DNA of 64,000 nucleotides, from positions 1 to 64,000 of the forward strand of contig NZ_SNWH01000004.1 of assembly GCF_004361885.1 (NCBI RefSeq). The letters are read 5' to 3'. The translations under genes were made by a program, and so were the position numbers. Positions 9,405 to 21,352 of the stretch are shown here, piece after piece (the stretch's first letter is position 1; each line of letters begins with the position of its first letter). The notes below the pieces were generated by a model that worked only from the letters and a program-made list of their open reading frames with translations, did no database searches and had not been told where the DNA came from. Source of the DNA: Halomonas ventosae (GTDB lineage: Bacteria > Pseudomonadota > Gammaproteobacteria > Pseudomonadales > Halomonadaceae).

Positions 9405-9946
9405 TGCAGGCACTTCCCAACCTCATACTGATCGGCCCTATGGGGGCCGGCAAGAGCACCATCGGCCGCCTTCTGGCGGCCGAGCTGTCACGTGAGTTCT
9501 ATGACAGCGACCACCAGATCCAGGCGCGCTGCGGTGCCGACATCCCGTGGATCTTCGATGTCGAGGGCGAGGCGGGTTTTCGCGACCGCGAAACCCAGAT
9601 GATCCGCGAGCTGACCCGCCACGAGGGCGTGGTCATCGCCACCGGTGGCGGTGCCGTGCTGCGCGAGGAGAACCGCCGGCTGCTGCGCGAAAGCGGCAGC
9701 GTCATCTACCTGCTCACCACCGTGGAACAGCAGCTGCGGCGTACCGCCAAGGATCGCAACCGCCCGCTGCTGCAACGCGGCGACCGCGAGCAGCTGCTGC
9801 GCGAGATGTTCGCACTGCGTGACCCTCTCTACCGTGCCACGGCCGACGTGGTGGTGCGTACCGACCGACGTGGCCCACGGGCCGTGATCAACGAGATCGT
9901 GCGGCGCATCACGCGTCTGGTCGATCCCCTGCAGTGCAAGGCCTGA
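9404..9946 (+). CDS. aroK: Shikimate kinase
   Basis: Phosphorylates shikimate to shikimate 3-phosphate in aromatic amino acid synthesis. The protein is 180 aa. The Walker A loop GPMGAGKST lies at 11-19, a shikimate-binding DSD-type motif (YDSDHQI) near 34-40, and TGGGAV in the middle. The lid Arg lies in the RNRPLL segment near 125. Its ATG overlaps the pilQ TGA by one base, and aroB starts 4 bases after its stop. Confidence 0.97.
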   Translation: MQALPNLILIGPMGAGKSTIGRLLAAELSREFYDSDHQIQARCGADIPWIFDVEGEAGFRDRETQMIRELTRHEGVVIATGGGAVLREENRRLLRESGSVIYLLTTVEQQLRRTAKDRNRPLLQRGDREQLLREMFALRDPLYRATADVVVRTDRRGPRAVINEIVRRITRLVDPLQCKA

Positions 9947-9950
9947 GCCC

Positions 9951-11057
9951 ATGAACGATTCCCAAAATGCCCCGATCACCCTGGAGGTATCGCTGGGCGA
10001 TCGCAGCTATCCCATCCATATCGGCCCCGGATTGCTCGGTGATCCTCGCTGGCTCGCGCCCTACCTGGCAGGTCGCCAGGTCATGGTGGTCACCAACGAG
10101 ACGGTGGCCCCCCTCTACCTGGAGCGCTTGACCCAGGGGCTGGACGCTGACCTCGAGGTCAGCACCCTGGTATTGCCCGACGGCGAGGCCACCAAGACGC
10201 TGGCCAGCGTCGAGCGGATCTGGGATGCCCTGCTGGCGGCCGGCTTCAATCGCCGTTGCACGCTGGTGGCCCTGGGCGGCGGGGTGATCGGCGACATGGT
10301 CGGTTTCGCCGCGGCCTGCTACCAGCGCGGCGTGGCCTTCGTGCAGGTGCCGACCACGCTGCTTGCCCAGGTCGACTCCTCGGTGGGCGGCAAGACGGGG
10401 GTGAACCACCCGCGGGGCAAGAACATGATCGGCGCCTTTTGGCAGCCCCAGGCGGTGCTGGTCGATACCGACACCCTGGTGACGCTGCCCCCGCGAGAGC
10501 TATCTGCGGGGCTCGCCGAGGTGATCAAGTACGGCCTGATCCGCGATGCCGACTTCCTGGCCTGGCTGGAAGCGCAGATGGTCGCGCTGCGCGGCCTCGA
10601 CGCCGCCGCCCTGACTCAGGCCATCGAGCGCAGCTGTGCGCTCAAGGCCGAGATCGTCGCCGAGGACGAGACCGAACAGGGGGTGAGGGCGCTGCTCAAC
10701 CTGGGCCATACCTTCGGTCATGCCATCGAGGCCCATCAGGGCTACGGCAGCTGGCTGCACGGCGAGGCTGTGGGCGCCGGCATGCTGATGGCCGCCGAGC
10801 TCTCCCGGCGGCTGGGTTGGCTGAGCGATGCTGAGGTGGCGCGTACCCGGGTGATCATCGAGGCCGCGGGCCTGCCGCTGGCCGCCCCGGCCAGCATGGG
10901 CGTGGAGGACTTCCTCGCCATCATGCGTCTGGACAAGAAGAACCTCGACAGCCGCCTGCGCCTGATCCTGCTGCGTACCCTGGGCGAGGCCTGCATCCAT
11001 GACGCGACGCCCCCCGAGACCCTGGCCGCGCTGATCGAGGCGTTTCCTCGCCGCTGA
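9951..11057 (+). CDS. aroB: 3-dehydroquinate synthase
   Basis: Converts DAHP to 3-dehydroquinate, using NAD and a divalent metal. The protein is 368 aa. [19 protein letters not shown] is the NAD/active-site region (about 104-122). Metal ligands come from the AEVIKYGLI glutamate (near 190) and the two histidine motifs GHTFGHAIE (near 253) and [10 protein letters not shown] (near 270). It follows aroK by 4 bases. In Pseudomonas a DamX-like SPOR-domain gene follows aroB before gltB; here no such gene is present. Confidence 0.97.
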   Translation: MNDSQNAPITLEVSLGDRSYPIHIGPGLLGDPRWLAPYLAGRQVMVVTNETVAPLYLERLTQGLDADLEVSTLVLPDGEATKTLASVERIWDALLAAGFNRRCTLVALGGGVIGDMVGFAAACYQRGVAFVQVPTTLLAQVDSSVGGKTGVNHPRGKNMIGAFWQPQAVLVDTDTLVTLPPRELSAGLAEVIKYGLIRDADFLAWLEAQMVALRGLDAAALTQAIERSCALKAEIVAEDETEQGVRALLNLGHTFGHAIEAHQGYGSWLHGEAVGAGMLMAAELSRRLGWLSDAEVARTRVIIEAAGLPLAAPASMGVEDFLAIMRLDKKNLDSRLRLILLRTLGEACIHDATPPETLAALIEAFPRR

Positions 11058-11082
11058 GGATGGCATCGCCCTCACCATCGGC

Positions 11083-11107
11083 CGACGCCCGCCCCGTGCG
11101 GGCGTCG
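11083..11107 (+). terminator. Hairpin after aroB, probable operon terminator
   Basis: A perfect 10-bp GC-rich stem (11083-11092 with 11098-11107) with a CCCGT loop starts 25 nt after the aroB stop. No run of T follows it, so termination efficiency is uncertain. Confidence 0.45.
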
Positions 11108-11497
11108 TCATGTCTGGAGGAGGGAGGAGAGGGAGGTCGGCGGCCTCGCCCTCGAGTATCCGCATGGCGTATGCTGTATCGGCATGGGAAAATCGCGCCA
11201 ATATAGACCAACGTCTGGTGCGGATTCAGACTCTTTGAAGGGATCTTGTTGGTGCTTTCAAGCTATTGAGTTGGCAGGTTTTTTTGGATTGTCGTTGATG
11301 CAAGTCGCGGATTTTCTGATGGTTTTTCACGAAATCCGCGAGGTGCAATATTGCGCGGTGAGGGCGGCTCTGGCTATGCTGGTCGGCCTTTTGTCCAGCA
11401 GTCGTGCGCCCGCTTCGGGCGCAGCATGAAAAAAGAAAAATTGTCTACAATAGCATGTAATGACTGCAAAAAAAACCCTTCAACCCGAGGCACGCCC
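11108..11497 (+). promoter_or_regulatory. Long, relatively AT-rich gltB upstream region with inverted repeats
   Basis: About 390 bases without a gene. Three perfect dyads are visible: CGCGGATTT (11306-11314) with AAATCCGCG (11332-11340), 17-nt loop; the palindrome GCAATATTGC at 11345-11354; and an 8-bp stem (11405-11412 with 11416-11423) with a 3-nt loop. A TACAAT hexamer at 11446-11451 could be a -10 box but has no good -35 partner. The region must contain the gltBD promoter and operators. Confidence 0.5.
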
Positions 11498-14400
11498 ATG
11501 AACAGAGGTCTTCATCAGCCCGGCGAGTTCCGCGACAACTGCGGGTTCGGCCTGATCGCCCAGATGGAGGGCCAGGCCAGCCACGACCTGCTCAAGACCG
11601 CCATCGAGTCCCTGACCTGCATGACCCACCGTGGCGGCATCGCGGCAGACGGCAAGACCGGCGATGGGTGCGGGCTGCTGCTGCAGATGCCCGATGCCTT
11701 CATGCGCGACGTCGCCAAGGAATCTCTCGGTGTGGAGTTGGGCGAGCACTTCGCCGTGGGCGTGGTGTTCCTGCCCGACGACGACGCCCGTGAGGCCCGC
11801 GGCCGCGAGACCCTGGTCGCCGAGCTCGAGGCGCGTGGCCTGCGGGTGGCCGGCTGGCGCGACGTGCCGGTGGATGCCAGCGTTTGCGGGCCCATGGCGC
11901 TCGACTGCCTGCCGCGGATCCGTCAGCTGTTCGTCGAGGCGGGAGGTGAGGAGGTCGGCCACTTCGACGTGGACCTGTTCATGGCCCGCCGCCGCGCCGA
12001 GCAGGCGCTGCGTGACGACGAGGACTTCTATGTCTGCTCGCTCTCCCGCGAGGTGGTCTCCTACAAGGGGCTGATGATGCCGGTGGACCTGCCGGCCTTC
12101 TACCCCGACCTGGGTGACGAGCGCCTGGAGACCGCGATCTGCGTCTTCCACCAGCGCTTCTCCACCAACACCGCGCCGCGCTGGCCGCTGGCCCAGCCGT
12201 TCCGCCTGCTGGCCCACAACGGCGAGATCAACACCGTTGAGGCCAACCGGGGCTGGGCCAACTCGCGCAAGGAGAACTTCTTAAGCGACAGGCTGCCCGA
12301 TATTGCCGAGCTCGACGAGATCGTCAACACCTCCGGGTCGGACTCCTCGAGCATGGACAACATGCTCGAGGTGCTGCTCACCGGGGGCATGGAGCTGCAT
12401 CGGGCGGTGCGCATGATGGTGCCGCCGGCCTGGCAGAACGTGGAGCTTATGGACGGCGACCTGCGCGCCTTCTACGAGTACAACTCCATGCACATGGAGC
12501 CCTGGGACGGCCCCGCCGGGGTGGTGATGACCGATGGTCGCCAGGCGGTCTGCATGCTCGACCGCAACGGGCTGCGCCCGGCCCGCTGGGTGATCACCCG
12601 CAACGGTTACATCACCCTGGCCTCGGAGATCGGTACCTACGGCTACAAGTCCGAGGATGTGGTGGCCAAGGGGCGTGTCGGCCCGGGCCAGATACTCGCC
12701 GTGGATACCGAGACCGGCGAGGTGCTGCATACCTCTGACATCGACGAGCGCCTCAAGTCGGCCTATCCCTACAAGCGCTGGCTGAAGCAGGAGGCCCAGT
12801 ACCTGGAGTCGGCGCTGACCGAGCTCGCCAGCTTCCAGAACATGGACCCCGAGGCGCTGCTCACCCAGCAGAAGATGTTCCAGGTCAGCTTCGAGGAGCG
12901 CGACCAGGTGCTGCGCCCGCTGGCCGAGAGCGGCCAGGAGGCCGTGGGCTCCATGGGCGACGACACTCCCATGGCAGTGCTCTCCAGCAAGCAGCGGATG
13001 CTCACCGACTACTTCCGCCAGAAGTTCGCCCAGGTCACCAACCCGGCCATCGACCCGCTGCGCGAGGCGATTGTGATGTCGCTGGAGACCTGCATCGGCG
13101 CCGAGCTCAACGTCTTCAAGGCGACTCCGGAGCACGCTCATCGCATCATCCTGACCACGCCGATCCTCTCGCCGCGCAAGTTCGCCGCCCTGGTCAACCA
13201 GGACGATCCGGCCTTCGCCAGCCACACCCTCACGCTTGGCTACGATCCCGAGGAGCTCGGCCTCAAGGGCGCGCTCCATGAGCTCTGCCGCCAGGCCGAG
13301 GAGGCGGTCAACGACGGCAAGGTGGTCCTGGTGCTCTCCGACGCCGAATTGGGCAAGGGGCTGCTGCCCATCCATGCGGCGCTGGCCGTGGGCGCGGTGC
13401 ACCACCACCTGGGCCGCCTGGCCCTGCGCCCGCGCTGCAACATCGTGGTGGAGACCGGCTATGCCCGCGATGCCCACCAGATGGCGGTGCTGTTCGGGGT
13501 GGGGGCCACCGCGGTCTTCCCGTGGCTGGCCTACCAGGTCATGGCTGACATGCACCACACCGGCGAGCTTGTCGGCAACCCCGCCGATGCCCGGGAGAAC
13601 TACCGCAAGGGCCTGCAGAAGGGGCTGTTCAAGATACTGTCCAAGATGGGCATCTCGACGCTCGCCTCCTACCGCGGCTCCCAGCTGTTCGAGGCGGTGG
13701 GCCTCGCCTCGGAGGTGGTCGAGCTGTGCTTCACCGGCATGGCCTCGCGCATCGAGGGCACCGGCTTCAGCGAGCTGCAGCTGCAGCAGGAGCTGCTGGG
13801 GCGCGAGGCCTGGACGCCGCGCAAGGGAGTCGTCCAGGGCGGCCTGATGAAGTACGTGCATGGGCACGAGTACCACGCCTACAACCCCGATGTGGTCATG
13901 TCGCTGCAGGAGGCGGTCCAGCAGGGCAACTACGCCAAGTGGAAGAAGTTTGCCCGGCTGGTCAACGAGCGCTCGCCGGCCACTCTGCGTGACCTGCTCG
14001 GGCTCAGGCCCGCCGCCGAGCCGCTGCCGATGGAGGAGGTCGAGGCGGTCGAGGACCTGCTGCCGCGCTTCGACAGTGCCGGCATGAGCCTCGGCGCCCT
14101 GTCGCCCGAGGCCCACGAGGCGCTGGCCCAGGCCATGAACGAGGCCGGCGGGCGCTCCAACTCCGGCGAGGGGGGCGAGGACCCGGCCCGCTACGGCACC
14201 ATCCGCTCCTCCAAGATCAAGCAGATCGCCTCCGGGCGCTTCGGCGTCACGCCGGCCTACCTGGTCAATGCCGAGGTGCTGCAGATCAAGGTGGCCCAGG
14301 GTGCCAAGCCCGGCGAGGGCGGCCAGCTGCCCGGCGGCAAGGTCAACGAGCTGATCGCCCGGCTGCGCTACTCGGTGCCCGGCGTGACCCTGATCTCGCC

Positions 14401-15929
14401 GCCGCCGCACCATGACATCTACTCCATCGAGGACCTGGCGCAGCTGATCTTCGACTTGAAGCAGGTCAACCCCGACGCCCAGGTCTCGGTAAAGCTGGTC
14501 TCCGAGCCCGGCATCGGCACCATCGCCACCGGCGTGGCCAAGGCCTACGCCGACCTGATTACTGTTTCGGGTTACGACGGCGGTACCGCGGCGAGCCCGC
14601 TGACCTCGATCAAGCACGCCGGCAGCCCCTGGGAGCTGGGCCTGCCCGAGGTCCACCAGGCGCTGCGCATCAATGGTCTGCGTGACAAGATCCGCCTGCA
14701 GACCGATGGCGGCCTGAAGACCGGCCTCGACGTGGTCAAGGCGGCGATCCTCGGCGCCGAGAGCTTCGGCTTCGGCACCGCGCCGATGGTGGCGCTGGGC
14801 TGCAAGTACCTGCGCATCTGCCACCTCAACAACTGTGCCACCGGCGTGGCCACCCAGATGCAGTACCTGCGCGACGAGCACTTCCGCGGCACCGTGGACA
14901 TGGTCAAGCACTACTTCCGCTTCATTGCCGAGGAGGTGCGCGAGCTGATGGCCCTGCTGGGGGTGCGCAAGCTCACCGACCTGATCGGCCGTACCGACCT
15001 ACTGGAAGTGCTGGAGGGCGTCACCGCCTCCCAGCGCAAACTCGACCTGTCGGGGCTGCTGGGCAACGACTTCGTGCCGCAAGATGCGCCGCAGTTCTGT
15101 GCGGTCAGCCGCAACGCCCCCCACGACCCGGGGGCTAAGAACCAGGAGGTGCTCGAGGCCCTCGCGGATGCCATCGAGGCGAAGTCTGGCGGCGAGTTCG
15201 CCTTCACCATCACCAACTGCGACCGCAGCGTCGGGGCACTCACCTCCGGGGCCATCGCCAAGCGCTATGGCGAGGCGGGCCTTGAGGATGCACCGCTCAC
15301 CGTGCGCTTCACCGGGGTGGCCGGTCAGAGCTTCGGTGTCTGGAACGCCCGCGGTCTCAACCTCTACCTGGAGGGCGATGCCAACGACTATGTCGGCAAG
15401 GGCATGAACGGCGGCAAGGTGGTGATCGTGCCGCCCGCCGGCAGTGCCTTCGAGAGCCACCGCACCGCCATCGTCGGCAATACCTGCTTGTACGGCGCCA
15501 CCGGCGGCAAGCTGTTCGCCGCGGGGACCGCCGGCGAGCGTTTCGCGGTGCGCAACTCCGGTGCTCATGCGGTGATCGAGGGTGCCGGCGACCACTGCTG
15601 CGAGTACATGACCGGTGGCCTGGTCTGCGTGCTCGGCGAGGTGGGCGTCAACTTCGGGGCGGGCATGACCGGCGGCTTCGCCTACGTACTCGACGAGGAC
15701 CGCGCCTTCGTCGACAAGTACAACCATGAACTGGTGGAGATTCACCGGGTAAATACCGAGGCCACGGAGGCCTATCGGCGTCATCTGCGGGAGGTCATCG
15801 AGGAGTACGTCGGCGAGACCGGCTCCGCGCGCGGCCGCGCGATTCTCGAGGACTTCAGCGACTTCGTCCGTCACTTCTGGCTGGTGAAGCCCAAGGCCGC
15901 GAGCCTGGGCAGCCTGCTGGCCCAATCCC

Positions 15930-15946
<17 letters not shown>
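11498..15946 (+). CDS. gltB: Glutamate synthase (NADPH) large subunit
   Basis: Transfers the amide of glutamine to 2-oxoglutarate, giving two glutamates; the core of ammonia assimilation with glutamine synthetase. The protein is 1482 aa. The class II amidotransferase domain (from 15 to about 430) has nucleophile Cys15 after the short propeptide (DNCGFGL). A central domain is followed by the FMN/2-oxoglutarate synthase domain (about 800-1180), including the [3Fe-4S] cysteines in [13 protein letters not shown] near 1100. A GXGXG beta-helix forms the C terminus. The frame is open from 11351, but [11 protein letters not shown] at 11498 matches the family and has GAGG 7 nt upstream. The last codons lie in a three-copy repeat shared with the gltD leader. 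Confidence 0.97.
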
Positions 15947-17464
<1,518 letters not shown>

Positions 17465-17479
17465 GGCCTCGACGACGCT

Positions 17480-17502
17480 AAGCCGGCGGTTTCGGGGCTT
17501 TT
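17480..17502 (+). terminator. Weak hairpin with T-run after gltD
   Basis: AAGCC (17480-17484) can pair with GGCTT (17496-17500), followed by TT, 15 nt after the gltD stop. The stem is short, so this is a tentative intrinsic terminator. The rest of the 177-bp gap to convergent ychF shows nothing recognisable. Confidence 0.3.
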
Positions 17503-17641
17503 GTCCTCACGACGGCTTGCCCGGTGACAGGGCGGCACAGAAACTCTCGGGCCTCAGCGTCGACCTGTCCCCGGCGCCTCTCGCTTGCGCTTGGGATAAC
17601 GGTGATCGCCCTGTCTCTCTCATGCCACCATCTTGCCTTCC

Positions 17642-18733
17642 TTACACATTGAAACGGAAGTGAATCACGTCACCGTCCTGAACGATGTAGTCCTTGCCCT
17701 CCAGACGCCACTTGCCGGCATCCTTGGCGCCCTGCTCGCCACCCAGCGCAACGAAGTCCTCATAGGCGATGACCTCGGCGCGGATGAAGCCCTTCTGGAA
17801 GTCGCTGTGGATCACCCCGGCGGCCTCGGGGGCGGTGGCTCCCACCCTGACCGTCCAGGCACGCACCTCCTTGACTCCGGCGGTGAAGTAGGTCTGTAGC
17901 CCGAGTAGGGCATAGCCGGCGCGGATCACCCGGTCGAGCCCCGGCTCCGCCATGCCCATCTCGTCGAGAAACATGGCACGTTCCTCGTCTTCCAGTTCGG
18001 CGATCTCGGCCTCCAGCTGGTTGCATACCGGCACCACCACGGCGCCTTCCTCGGCGGCGATCTCGTTGACCACGTCGAGGTAGGGATTGGCCGCGAAGCC
18101 ATCCTCGTTGACGTTGGCGATGTACATGGTGGGCTTGAGGGTCAAAAAACCGAAGCTCTTGAGCTGGCGCTTCTCGTCGTCGTCGAGGCCGACGCTTCGC
18201 AGCGGCAGGCCCTCGGCCAGGTGGGGCTGGATACGTTCGAGGATCGCCTTGGTGGCGATGGCCTCCTTGTCGCCGCCCTTGGCCACCCGCACCAGGCGCT
18301 GGATGGCACGCTCGACGGTGTCGAGGTCGGCCAGCGCGAGCTCCATGTTGATGATCTCGATATCGGCGCGCGGATCGACCTGGTTGGCGACATGGATCAC
18401 GTTGTCATTATCGAAGCAGCGCACCACATGGGCGATGGCCTGGGTTTCGCGGATGTTGGCCAGGAACTTGTTGCCCAGCCCCTCGCCCTTGGAGGCGCCG
18501 GCCACCAGCCCGGCAATGTCGACGAACTCCATGGTGGTGGGGATCACCTTCTGTGGCTTGACGATCGCTGCCAGGGTATCGAGACGCGGGTCGGGCATCG
18601 GCACGATGCCCACATTGGGCTCGATGGTGCAGAAGGGGAAGTTCTCGGCGTCGATGCCGGACTTGGTCAGCGCATTGAACAGCGTGGACTTGCCGACGTT
18701 AGGTAGGCCGACGATACCGCAGTTGAAACCCAT
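17642..18733 (-). CDS. ychF: Redox-regulated ATPase YchF
   Basis: Obg-family P-loop protein (OLA1/YchF) that binds ribosomes and prefers ATP over GTP. The protein is 363 aa, the usual length. Its G1 loop GLPNVGKST starts at about residue 8. A NVNE-type motif (IANVNEDG) replaces the GTP-specifying NKxD, and a TGS domain follows at the C terminus ([18 protein letters not shown]). The frame is open to 18820, but [11 protein letters not shown] at 18733 is the canonical start. It lies downstream of pth on the same strand; this pair is conserved in gammaproteobacteria. Confidence 0.96.
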   Translation of the reverse strand: MGFNCGIVGLPNVGKSTLFNALTKSGIDAENFPFCTIEPNVGIVPMPDPRLDTLAAIVKPQKVIPTTMEFVDIAGLVAGASKGEGLGNKFLANIRETQAIAHVVRCFDNDNVIHVANQVDPRADIEIINMELALADLDTVERAIQRLVRVAKGGDKEAIATKAILERIQPHLAEGLPLRSVGLDDDEKRQLKSFGFLTLKPTMYIANVNEDGFAANPYLDVVNEIAAEEGAVVVPVCNQLEAEIAELEDEERAMFLDEMGMAEPGLDRVIRAGYALLGLQTYFTAGVKEVRAWTVRVGATAPEAAGVIHSDFQKGFIRAEVIAYEDFVALGGEQGAKDAGKWRLEGKDYIVQDGDVIHFRFNV

Positions 18734-18795
18734 GGGAGTGTCCTGAAAAGCGTGTTCATGAGAGCAAAATGGCGAGTATTCTACTCGACAGAGCC

Positions 18796-18821
18796 GTAAG
18801 CCATAAGCTGTAAGCTGCAAG
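18796..18821. repeat. Short tandem heptad repeat in the pth-ychF spacer
   Basis: GTAAGCC, ATAAGCT and GTAAGCT follow each other at 18796-18816, with a partial fourth unit GCAAG. An inverted partner CTTACAGCT occurs at 18871-18879. Similar TAAGCTG-rich stretches are known between genes in related bacteria (from memory), but no function is visible. Confidence 0.4.
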
Positions 18822-18891
18822 AAAAGCCGTACCGTTGAGCAGGGGGTGACGTACCGCTTATAGCGCCAAACTTACAGCTGGCTTTTCCGTC

Positions 18892-19476
18892 TCAGGCGGA
18901 AAAGCTGTGCAGTCGGTTCATGGCCTTGGCCCAGTCGCCGGCCACGGCCTGGGGCAGGGTGGCCAGGCATTCGTCGATGGCGGCGTCGATGGCGGCGCGC
19001 TCGGCCTTGCCGGGCCGGCCCAGCACGTAGTTCGTCACCTGGCGACTATCGCCGGGATGGCCGATACCGATGCGCAGGCGGTGGAACCCCTTGTCGTTGC
19101 CCAGGGCGCGAATGATGTCGCGCAGGCCGTTGTGCCCGCCATGACCCCCATCGGTCTTGTAGCGCGCCGTGCCTGGCGGCATGTCGAGCTCGTCGTGGGC
19201 CACCAGCAACGCATCCGGCGCCAGTTTGAAGAACTGGCAGAGGGCCGCCACAGCGGCGCCGCTGCGGTTCATGAAGGTGGTGGGCGCGAGCAGGTGCAGC
19301 TCCTGGCCATCCAGCTGGACCCTGGCATGCAGGCCCAGGAGCTTCTTTTCCGGGCGCAGCTCGCCGCCCGCCGCCCGGGCCACGGCCTGCACCAGCCAGG
19401 TGCCTGCGTTGTGGCGAGTGGCCTCGTAGTCGGCGCCGGGATTGCCCAGTCCAATGATTGCCTTCACCTGGCTCAT
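18892..19476 (-). CDS. pth: Peptidyl-tRNA hydrolase
   Basis: Releases peptides from tRNAs that drop off ribosomes. The protein is 194 aa. The N-terminal IGLGNPGADYEATRHNAG motif contains the catalytic His near 22 (TRHN). FMNRSG and the HDELDMPPG segment with the catalytic Asp are present. The start at 19476 gives the standard MSQVKAIIGLGNPG N terminus. It lies between rplY and ychF, as in Pseudomonas, and immediately downstream of an intrinsic terminator after rplY, so it may rely on read-through or its own promoter. Confidence 0.97.
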   Translation of the reverse strand: MSQVKAIIGLGNPGADYEATRHNAGTWLVQAVARAAGGELRPEKKLLGLHARVQLDGQELHLLAPTTFMNRSGAAVAALCQFFKLAPDALLVAHDELDMPPGTARYKTDGGHGGHNGLRDIIRALGNDKGFHRLRIGIGHPGDSRQVTNYVLGRPGKAERAAIDAAIDECLATLPQAVAGDWAKAMNRLHSFSA

Positions 19477-19489
19477 TGCGTGTCACTCC

Positions 19490-19517
19490 AAAAAAATCAA
19501 GCGCCGAGGCGCTTGAT
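19490..19517 (-). terminator. Intrinsic terminator of rplY
   Basis: On the minus strand, ATCAAGCGCC (19517-19508) pairs with GGCGCTTGAT (19505-19496) around a very small loop, followed by a run of T (19496-19490). This is a textbook rho-independent terminator about 45 nt after the rplY stop and just before pth. Confidence 0.9.
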
Positions 19518-19563
19518 CGTTGAAGGAAGGGGCCATGCCAGGCAAGGCCCCGGCCAGGCGCGC

Positions 19564-20208
19564 TTACTCGGCGCTGTCTTCGCCTTCCTCGCCTTCACCG
19601 GCTTCCTCGCCTTCTTCCGTTTCGCGGACCGTGGGCTTGCTGATGCTCAGCACGGCGTTGTCGTGATCTTCGCCATGGCTGAGCGCCACCAGGGTGACGC
19701 CGGCCGGTAGGTTGAGGTCGGAAAGGTGCAGGGTGGTGCCCAGCTCGACCTCGCTGATGTCGACCTCCAGGAAGTCGGGCAGGTCCTTCGGCAGGCAGCT
19801 GACTTCCACCTCGTTGGAGAGCACATGGAGCTCACCGCCCTCGTCCTTGATACCCTTGCACGTCTCCTCGCCCACCACGTGCAGCGGCACGCGCAGGGAG
19901 ATCTCGTGGGTGGCATCGACGCGCAGGAAGTCGGCATGGGTAATCAGCGGCTTGAAAGGGTGACGCTGCAGGTCTCGCACCACCACCTGCTGGGGCTTGC
20001 CATCCACGTGAAGGTCGATCACGGAAGAGAAGAACGCCTCGTCTTCCAGCGCCTTGTAGAAGCTGGTCTTGTCGACGGCGATGGGCTGCGGTGTCTGCTC
20101 GCCACCATAGATGATGGCCGGCACCTGTTCGTTCGCACGACGCAGGCGGCGGCTCGCACCTTTCCCCAGGTCGTGACGAACGCTGGCATTGAGTGTGTAA
20201 TCGGACAT
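19564..20208 (-). CDS. rplY: 50S ribosomal protein L25/general stress protein Ctc
   Basis: Binds 5S rRNA in the large ribosomal subunit. The protein is 214 aa, the long CTC/TL5-type form. An N-terminal L25 domain (about 1-95) precedes a C-terminal beta domain and an acidic Glu-rich tail after about 190. The tail resembles halophile or pseudomonad L25 and contrasts with the 94-aa E. coli protein. The start at 20208 ([11 protein letters not shown]) is preceded by an AAGAGG ribosome site; the frame is open to 20289 but that extension is not conserved. It lies between prs and pth in the conserved order. Confidence 0.96.
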   Translation of the reverse strand: MSDYTLNASVRHDLGKGASRRLRRANEQVPAIIYGGEQTPQPIAVDKTSFYKALEDEAFFSSVIDLHVDGKPQQVVVRDLQRHPFKPLITHADFLRVDATHEISLRVPLHVVGEETCKGIKDEGGELHVLSNEVEVSCLPKDLPDFLEVDISEVELGTTLHLSDLNLPAGVTLVALSHGEDHDNAVLSISKPTVRETEEGEEAGEGEEGEDSAE

Positions 20209-20241
20209 GAAGTTGCCTCTTTCTGGAAGTAAGGAAAGCGT

Positions 20242-20263
20242 CGTGGCCCGCGACCAGGCCACG
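20242..20263 (-). promoter_or_regulatory. Leader hairpin upstream of rplY
   Basis: CGTGGCC (20263-20257 on the minus strand) and GGCCACG (20248-20242) form a perfect 7-bp stem with an 8-nt loop in the 127-bp prs-rplY spacer, ending 33 bases before the rplY ATG. It could be the prs terminator or a leader structure. Only a short T-rich segment follows. Confidence 0.4.
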
Positions 20264-20335
20264 GCGTTTCCGGGAGCCCCGCAGGGCATGTGTCCCGCAC
20301 CCTGTCCCGCCGAGCGAGTCTCGGTGGACCCGCGT

Positions 20336-21277
20336 TCAGTGGAACATAGCGCTGACGGATTCCTCGTTGCTGACCCGGCGGATCGCCTCGGCGATCAGTC
20401 CGGCGACACTGAGCTGGCGGATCTTACCGCTGCGTCGCGCGGTATCGGAAAGGGGGATGGTGTCGGTCACTACCACCTCGTCGAGCACCGCGTCGGTGAT
20501 GTTGTCCACCGCCGGCCCCGACAGAATCGGGTGGGTGGCGTAGGCGACCACGCGTCGAGCGCCGCGCACCTTGAGCGCCTCGCCGGCCTTGCACAGGGTG
20601 CCGGCGGTGTCGATCATGTCGTCTACCACCACACAGGTGCGGTTCTCGATCTCGCCGATGATATGCATCACCTGGGCCTGATTGGCCGAGGGACGACGCT
20701 TGTCGATGATCGCCAGGTCGGCATTGAGCTGCTTGGCGATGGCGCGCGCCCTCACTACGCCGCCGACGTCCGGCGAGACCACTACCAGATCGTCGTAGTT
20801 CTGGCGCTCGATATCATCGAGCAGGATCGGTGAGCCGTAGACGTTATCTACCGGCACGTCGAAGAAGCCCTGGATCTGGTCGGCATGCAAGTCCATGGTC
20901 ATGACTCGGTCGACACCGGCCTTGACCATCATGTCGGCGACGATCTTGGCCGAGATCGGCACGCGCGCGGAACGCACGCGGCGATCCTGTCGAGCGTAAC
21001 CAAAGTAGGGCACCACGGCAGTGATCCGCGTGGCAGATGCCCGGCGCAGGGCGTCTACCATCAGGATCAGTTCCATCAGGTTGTCATTGGTCGGTGCGCA
21101 AGTAGACTGCAGGATGAAGACATCCTTGCCTCGCACGTTTTCGTTGATCTCGACCGCGACTTCGCCATCGCTGAACTGGCCGACCGAGGCATTGCCCAGG
21201 TGGGTGTCCAGGCTCTCGGCAACCTTTCGGGCGAGTTCGGGATTGGCGTTGCCGGCGAAAACCATCAATTTTGACAC
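20336..21277 (-). CDS. prs: Ribose-phosphate pyrophosphokinase
   Basis: Makes PRPP from ribose 5-phosphate and ATP for nucleotide, His and Trp synthesis. The protein is 313 aa. An FSDGE motif lies near 35, a flexible catalytic loop with RQDRR near 98-102, and [12 protein letters not shown] near 130. The PRPP-binding loop [12 protein letters not shown] lies near 215-226. Residues are those of the class I enzyme. It sits between ispE and rplY in the conserved order. The tRNA-Gln gene that often accompanies prs is not in the 75-bp gap to ispE. Confidence 0.97.
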   Translation of the reverse strand: MSKLMVFAGNANPELARKVAESLDTHLGNASVGQFSDGEVAVEINENVRGKDVFILQSTCAPTNDNLMELILMVDALRRASATRITAVVPYFGYARQDRRVRSARVPISAKIVADMMVKAGVDRVMTMDLHADQIQGFFDVPVDNVYGSPILLDDIERQNYDDLVVVSPDVGGVVRARAIAKQLNADLAIIDKRRPSANQAQVMHIIGEIENRTCVVVDDMIDTAGTLCKAGEALKVRGARRVVAYATHPILSGPAVDNITDAVLDEVVVTDTIPLSDTARRSGKIRQLSVAGLIAEAIRRVSNEESVSAMFH

Positions 21278-21352
21278 GCGCAGCCACCTTTACTGTGTGG
21301 GGTCGTCAGGGCTCGGGTCGAGAGTCGTTGCGAGTTGCCTCGGCGAGCGGGT

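Noticed and set aside
11271-11288. Sigma54-like promoter TTGGCA...TTTGGA upstream of gltB
   Set aside because: The GG to GG distance is 13 rather than the required 12, and the second element is GG instead of GC.
12281-14911. 876-codon open frame on the minus strand opposite gltB
   Set aside because: It is a high-GC shadow of gltB, whose conserved motifs prove the coding strand; the antisense translation has no recognisable domains.
21278-21352. Possible tRNA-Gln in the ispE-prs gap
   Set aside because: No acceptor-stem pairing or T-loop consensus could be found on either strand.
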